Of a stretch of 64,000 bases of DNA, positions 61,049 through 64,000 are shown one piece after another. The DNA lies in assembly GCA_963728445.1 (NCBI GenBank), contig CAVSJO010000006.1, positions 1,488,001-1,552,000 of the forward strand, read 5' to 3'. Position numbers and translations under genes: made by a program. Every line of letters starts with the position of its first letter. The stretch's first letter is position 1. Below the pieces are notes generated by a model that ran no database searches, was not told the DNA's origin, and saw only the letters and a program-made list of their open reading frames with translations. Source of the stretch: CAVSJO01 sp963728445. GTDB lineage: Bacteria > Gemmatimonadota > Gemmatimonadetes > Longimicrobiales > RSA9.

Positions 61049-61333
61049 ATGCCCGCACGCAGGCCCCTCAGGGAACCGATCGAGGAGAGCTGGACGTCCT
61101 CGGGACTGGAGGTGTCGTGCCGCGAGAGCGAGCGCTGGCTTCGCTTTCGACGCGGGGCGCAGTTCGACGCCCTCGCGGAGGACGACCTGCTGCGCGTCGA
61201 CGTCATGACGCTGGGAACGGAGGGAGAGCCGTACACGCTCTGCCACCTCGTCGTATCCCGCGGGGACCTGCTGCGCGCCGTCGCCGCGGTCGGGGACCCG
61301 CCGTACCGCTCGCCCGGCCGCCGCGAGCCCTGA
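61049..61333 (+). CDS. Small uncharacterised protein
   Basis: A 94-residue protein (MPARRPLREPIEESWTSSGLEV...) following the MOSC gene by 19 nt with GGGAGAGA before the ATG. No family recognised; probably part of the MOSC transcript. Confidence 0.55.
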   Translation: MPARRPLREPIEESWTSSGLEVSCRESERWLRFRRGAQFDALAEDDLLRVDVMTLGTEGEPYTLCHLVVSRGDLLRAVAAVGDPPYRSPGRREP

Positions 61334-61502
61334 GACCGCGGCGGCGATCTCTGCCTGCCGCCGGGCTCCCTCGCACCGCACCCGTCCCTACAGGATTTCG
61401 GGCTCTCCCCGACAGAGCCGCGCTGCCTTTCGCCCGATCATGCGGATAGGCCGCGGGCGCCTGTGCCCAGCCGGTCGCCATGCCGACGCAACGGGAGGCC
61501 GC

Positions 61503-61976
61503 ATGTCCGAGGAAGCGCGCAACTTCTCGCTGGTCCTGACGCTGCGGGACGGGTACGAGTTCGACACCGACTTCGAGCTCCCGGGCGTCGACGGCCTGCT
61601 GCTGGACGAGCCTGCGCCCCTGGGGAGCGGTGCCGGTCCGAACGCCTCCCGCGTCCTGGCCGCCGCCGTCGGCAACTGCCTCGGGGCCAGCCTGCTCTTC
61701 TGCCTGCGTCGCGCCCGCGTTCCCGTGGATGGAATGCGCGTGCACGTGGACGCGGCCCTCGGCCGCAACGAGCAGGGCCGGCTCCGGATCGACGGCATCG
61801 ACGTCCGGCTGGAGCCGACAGTGGCACTCGAGGACCGGGTCCGGATGGAGCGGTGTCTCGGCATCTTCGAGGATTTCTGCATCGTGACGCAGAGCGTGCG
61901 CGGGGGAATCGACGTGGACGTTTCCGTCGAGGCCGTGACGCCGCACGCGGAGCTGGCGCTGTCCGCGGGCGCCTGA
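61503..61976 (+). CDS. OsmC/Ohr family protein
   Basis: A 157-residue OsmC-like protein with conserved core ASRVLAAAVGNCLGASLLFCLRRARV (peroxidatic Cys in GNC) and a second Cys in RCLGIFEDFCIVTQSV. Such enzymes reduce organic hydroperoxides. An upstream ATG at 61440 is in frame, but homology begins at 61503. Confidence 0.88.
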   Translation: MSEEARNFSLVLTLRDGYEFDTDFELPGVDGLLLDEPAPLGSGAGPNASRVLAAAVGNCLGASLLFCLRRARVPVDGMRVHVDAALGRNEQGRLRIDGIDVRLEPTVALEDRVRMERCLGIFEDFCIVTQSVRGGIDVDVSVEAVTPHAELALSAGA

Positions 61977-62074
61977 ACGGCGTCCTGCGCCGTTGTGCCG
62001 GCGCCTGCGACCCTCGATCTTGAAGCGGTGCCGGACCGGCCGGCGAAACGGGGGCGCGACGGGAGGAGCCGCAG

Positions 62075-62545
62075 GTGGCGCGAGCCAGGGATCGGGCGTT
62101 CTGGGTCGAGGTCGTGGTGGGTCTCGCACCCGCCACATTTCTCATCGCCCCCCGTCTGCTTCGCTGGACGGCTCTCTTCGCTTTCGGCGTCCGCGTCCGG
62201 GTCCTCGAGGCCGCGGCCTCCCCGAACCCGTTCGCGTTCCCGCCCGCCCTCCTGCGCAGTGCGTACTTCCTCTCGTGGGCCATCACGGCCCTCGTCGGCA
62301 TCCTCGCGCTGTGGCCGGCGGTGCTCATGCGTCCGGACAGGCTTCGCTCGGGACGGCTCCTCCGCTGGCTCGTGCTCGCGGGCCTGACCGGCGGTCTGTT
62401 CGCGGCCGGCCAGTACCTGGTGACGCCGCTCGCCGGGCTGGACCCGGGACGCTCGCCCCTCGTCGGAGTCGTGCTCGCCGGGCCCGTGGCCGTGTCCGTC
62501 GTCGCCGCCTGGCGCCTTCTGCGTGCGCGCTCCACCAGGGGATGA
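62075..62545 (+). CDS. Membrane protein of unknown function
   Basis: A 156-residue protein with about four transmembrane segments (VVVGLAPATFLIAPRLLRW, AYFLSWAITALVGILALW, WLVLAGLTGGLFAAGQYLV, VGVVLAGPVAVSVVAAW). GTG 62075 has GGGAGGAG 7 nt before. No family recognised. Confidence 0.65.
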   Translation: MARARDRAFWVEVVVGLAPATFLIAPRLLRWTALFAFGVRVRVLEAAASPNPFAFPPALLRSAYFLSWAITALVGILALWPAVLMRPDRLRSGRLLRWLVLAGLTGGLFAAGQYLVTPLAGLDPGRSPLVGVVLAGPVAVSVVAAWRLLRARSTRG

Positions 62546-62593
62546 CCGCTGTGCCGCTGCGATCGTCCCGTCGGCCGCCACCGACCTTCTCTC

Positions 62594-62622
62594 TTGGATT
62601 GACGGGGCGGCCGGCCGATATT
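62594..62622 (+). promoter_or_regulatory. Promoter of the acetyltransferase gene, probably leaderless
   Basis: TTGGAT (62594-62599) and GATATT (62617-62622) are 17 bp apart. Transcription would start near 62629, directly at the ATG at 62630, and no Shine-Dalgarno sequence is present. Confidence 0.5.
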
Positions 62623-62629
62623 GGGCGGC

Positions 62630-63217
62630 ATGCTGCCCCCGGTCTCGACGCCGGCCATCACGCGGCCTCTGCTCGCGACGTCGCGTCTCGTCCTGCGTCC
62701 GTTCCGTCCCGCGGACGCGGCGGTCGTCGTGCATCTCGCGGGTGATCGGGACGTCGCCGCGGGCACGCTCACGATCCCTCACCCGTATCCGCAGGAGCAC
62801 GCGGCGCGCTGGATCTCCACACACCCTCGACTGGCCGAAGAGGGTCTCGAGCTCGTGCTCGCCGTGACCCGGGGCGAGGACGAGGCCCTCGTCGGGGCCG
62901 TCGGGCTCGTCCTCGCTCCCCAGCACCGTCGAGCCGAGCTCGGCTACTGGATCGGCCGCCCGTACTGGGGCAGCGGCTACGCGACGGAGGCCGCCCGCGC
63001 TCTCCTCCTGCACGGGTTCGACGTACTCGAGCTCAACCGCATCCAGGCGTGTCACTTCGTGCGGAATCCCGCGTCCGGTGCGGTGATGCGCAAGATCGGA
63101 ATGCGCTACGAGGGCACGCTGCGGCAGCACGTGGTGAAGTGGGACGTCCCGGAGGATCTGGCCATGTACTCCGTGCTTCGTGAGGAGCGCGGACGGATCG
63201 AGGCGAACACCCGATGA
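62630..63217 (+). CDS. GNAT family N-acetyltransferase (RimJ/RimL type)
   Basis: A 195-residue GNAT acetyltransferase with the RimJ/RimL-like core (LVLRPFRPADAAVVVHLAG, ELGYWIGRPYWGSGYATEAARALLLHGFDVLELNRIQACHFVRNPAS). It would transfer acetyl from acetyl-CoA to a protein N-terminus or small molecule. TTG 62621 is an alternative start. Its stop overlaps the next gene (ATGA). Confidence 0.9.
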   Translation: MLPPVSTPAITRPLLATSRLVLRPFRPADAAVVVHLAGDRDVAAGTLTIPHPYPQEHAARWISTHPRLAEEGLELVLAVTRGEDEALVGAVGLVLAPQHRRAELGYWIGRPYWGSGYATEAARALLLHGFDVLELNRIQACHFVRNPASGAVMRKIGMRYEGTLRQHVVKWDVPEDLAMYSVLREERGRIEANTR

Positions 63218-64000
63218 CGCTGGTAACCCTTGCTCAGACCGCGGCCGCGGCCGCAGCCGACTCCATCGCCGCGGACACGGCCCGCGTCCTCGTTCCTGCG
63301 GCCAGCGAGAAGGCCATCCGCTACTTCGAGGAGGGCAACGCCCTGTGGGTCGCGGGCGTCCTCTGGTCGCTGGCCGTGCCGGCGTTCTTCCTCTTCACGG
63401 GGCTCTCCGCGCGGCTCCGGGACGTGGGCTGGCGCGTGGGGCGGAAATGGTTCTTCGCGGCGGCTGTCTATTTCATCCTCTACCAGGTCTTCACCGGCAT
63501 TCTGGATCTCCCTCTCGCGTGGGTCGGATTCCTGCGCGAGCACTCCTTTGGCCTGTCCGACCAGACCGTCGCGAAATGGGCCCGGGACGCGGCGATCTCG
63601 ACGGGCCTCTCCGCGTTCCTCGCCGCCCTGTTCCTCTGGATCCCGTTCCGGCTCTTCCGGGCGAGCCCCCGGCGCTGGTGGCTCTGGACGACCCTCGCGG
63701 CTCTGCCGCTCATCGTCCTGGGGAATCTGGTCTTCCCCATCTGGGTCTCGCCGCTGTTCAACCATTTCGGGCCGATGCACGACACGGCGCTGGAGCAGCG
63801 CATCATCGCCCTTGCGCACCGGGCCGGAATCGACGGCGCACAGGTCTACGAGGTGGCGAAGAGCGTCGACACCAACACGGTGAACGCCTACGTCGCCGGC
63901 ATCGGCGGCACGAAGCGCATCGTGATCTGGGACACACTGCTGCGGCGCCTGAACGACCGGCAGACGCTGGCCGTGGTTGCCCACGAGATGGGCCACTACG
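63214..64000 (+). CDS. Ste24/CAAX-like M48 metalloprotease (partial, cut by window edge)
   Basis: The first 262 residues of an M48 membrane protease. Several transmembrane helices (VAGVLWSLAVPAFFLFTGL, FFAAAVYFILYQVFTGIL, WWLWTTLAALPLIVLGNLVF) precede the catalytic domain, which reaches VVAHEMGHY (HExxH) at the very end. The family phrase VNAYVAGIGGTKRIVIWDTLL is present. The C-terminus lies beyond the window. It overlaps the acetyltransferase by 4 nt. Confidence 0.92.
   Translation, partial: MTLVTLAQTAAAAAADSIAADTARVLVPAASEKAIRYFEEGNALWVAGVLWSLAVPAFFLFTGLSARLRDVGWRVGRKWFFAAAVYFILYQVFTGILDLPLAWVGFLREHSFGLSDQTVAKWARDAAISTGLSAFLAALFLWIPFRLFRASPRRWWLWTTLAALPLIVLGNLVFPIWVSPLFNHFGPMHDTALEQRIIALAHRAGIDGAQVYEVAKSVDTNTVNAYVAGIGGTKRIVIWDTLLRRLNDRQTLAVVAHEMGHY

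Overview
The window is very GC-rich and densely coded. It reads like a chromosome segment of a Gemmatimonadota bacterium (inference). The grounds are its gene families: DUF4097 adhesin-like proteins, a duplicated orphan ABC permease (ADOP), a CBM9/DUF5916 outer-membrane protein, many secreted lipoproteins, stand-alone CarboxypepD/TonB-plug proteins, and the ImuA-ImuB-DnaE2 mutasome. Clear promoters have E. coli-like spacing (TTGAAG-17-TATATT, TTGACG-17-TAGCTT). There is no rRNA, integrase, transposase or CRISPR array, and no convincing tRNA.

Layout. 0-3.4 kb: ECF sigma factor, anti-sigma factor and two DUF4097 proteins, probably one operon. 3.4-4 kb: a large inverted block of mini-hairpin repeats. 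4-15 kb: DEAD-box helicase, mutS, a TonB-C lipoprotein, cystathionine beta-synthase, ddl, rhomboid protease, an EF-G-like GTPase and a lipoprotein. 15-20 kb: M49-like metallopeptidase and ADOP permease. 19.7-20.3 kb: three stacked repeat types, then a winged-helix/nucleotidyltransferase protein behind its own candidate operator. 21-25 kb: a frameshifted aldehyde dehydrogenase, a third DUF4097 protein, an L,D-transpeptidase and more repeats.

25-39 kb is the most unusual part. imuA-imuB (25.0-27.2 kb) and dnaE2/imuC (35.8-39.3 kb) are separated by 8.5 kb. They share a promoter element, TCTTCGG-N4-TCTTCGG (CTTC-N7-CTTC), placed on the -10. It occurs once before imuA and twice before dnaE2, and it has the same architecture as the alphaproteobacterial LexA box GTTC-N7-GTTC. 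All three mutasome proteins carry in-frame low-complexity insertions. Between them lies a DUF5916 gene and a lower-GC minus-strand cassette: AraC-like regulator, DsbA-like CPFC protein, 8-cysteine secreted miniprotein, second thioredoxin-fold CPAC protein and a barrel-less plug protein. A decayed tandem copy of that cassette follows, and comparing the two copies gives a filled and an empty site for one repeat array.

39-64 kb: amidohydrolase, KirBac channel, PA0069-type radical SAM and PH-domain genes (mostly overlapping), YigZ/IMPACT, a SolA-type oxidase, RsbRD-like protein with ferritin, GMC oxidoreductase, a split LigD pair (polymerase and ligase), a diheme cytochrome c, yebC-ruvC-ruvA, a three-gene LpoB/COG3014 envelope operon, DinB, MOSC, OsmC, GNAT and a truncated Ste24/M48 protease at the right edge.

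Start sites were chosen from codon overlaps, Shine-Dalgarno matches, signal peptides and family alignment from memory. No database search was run.
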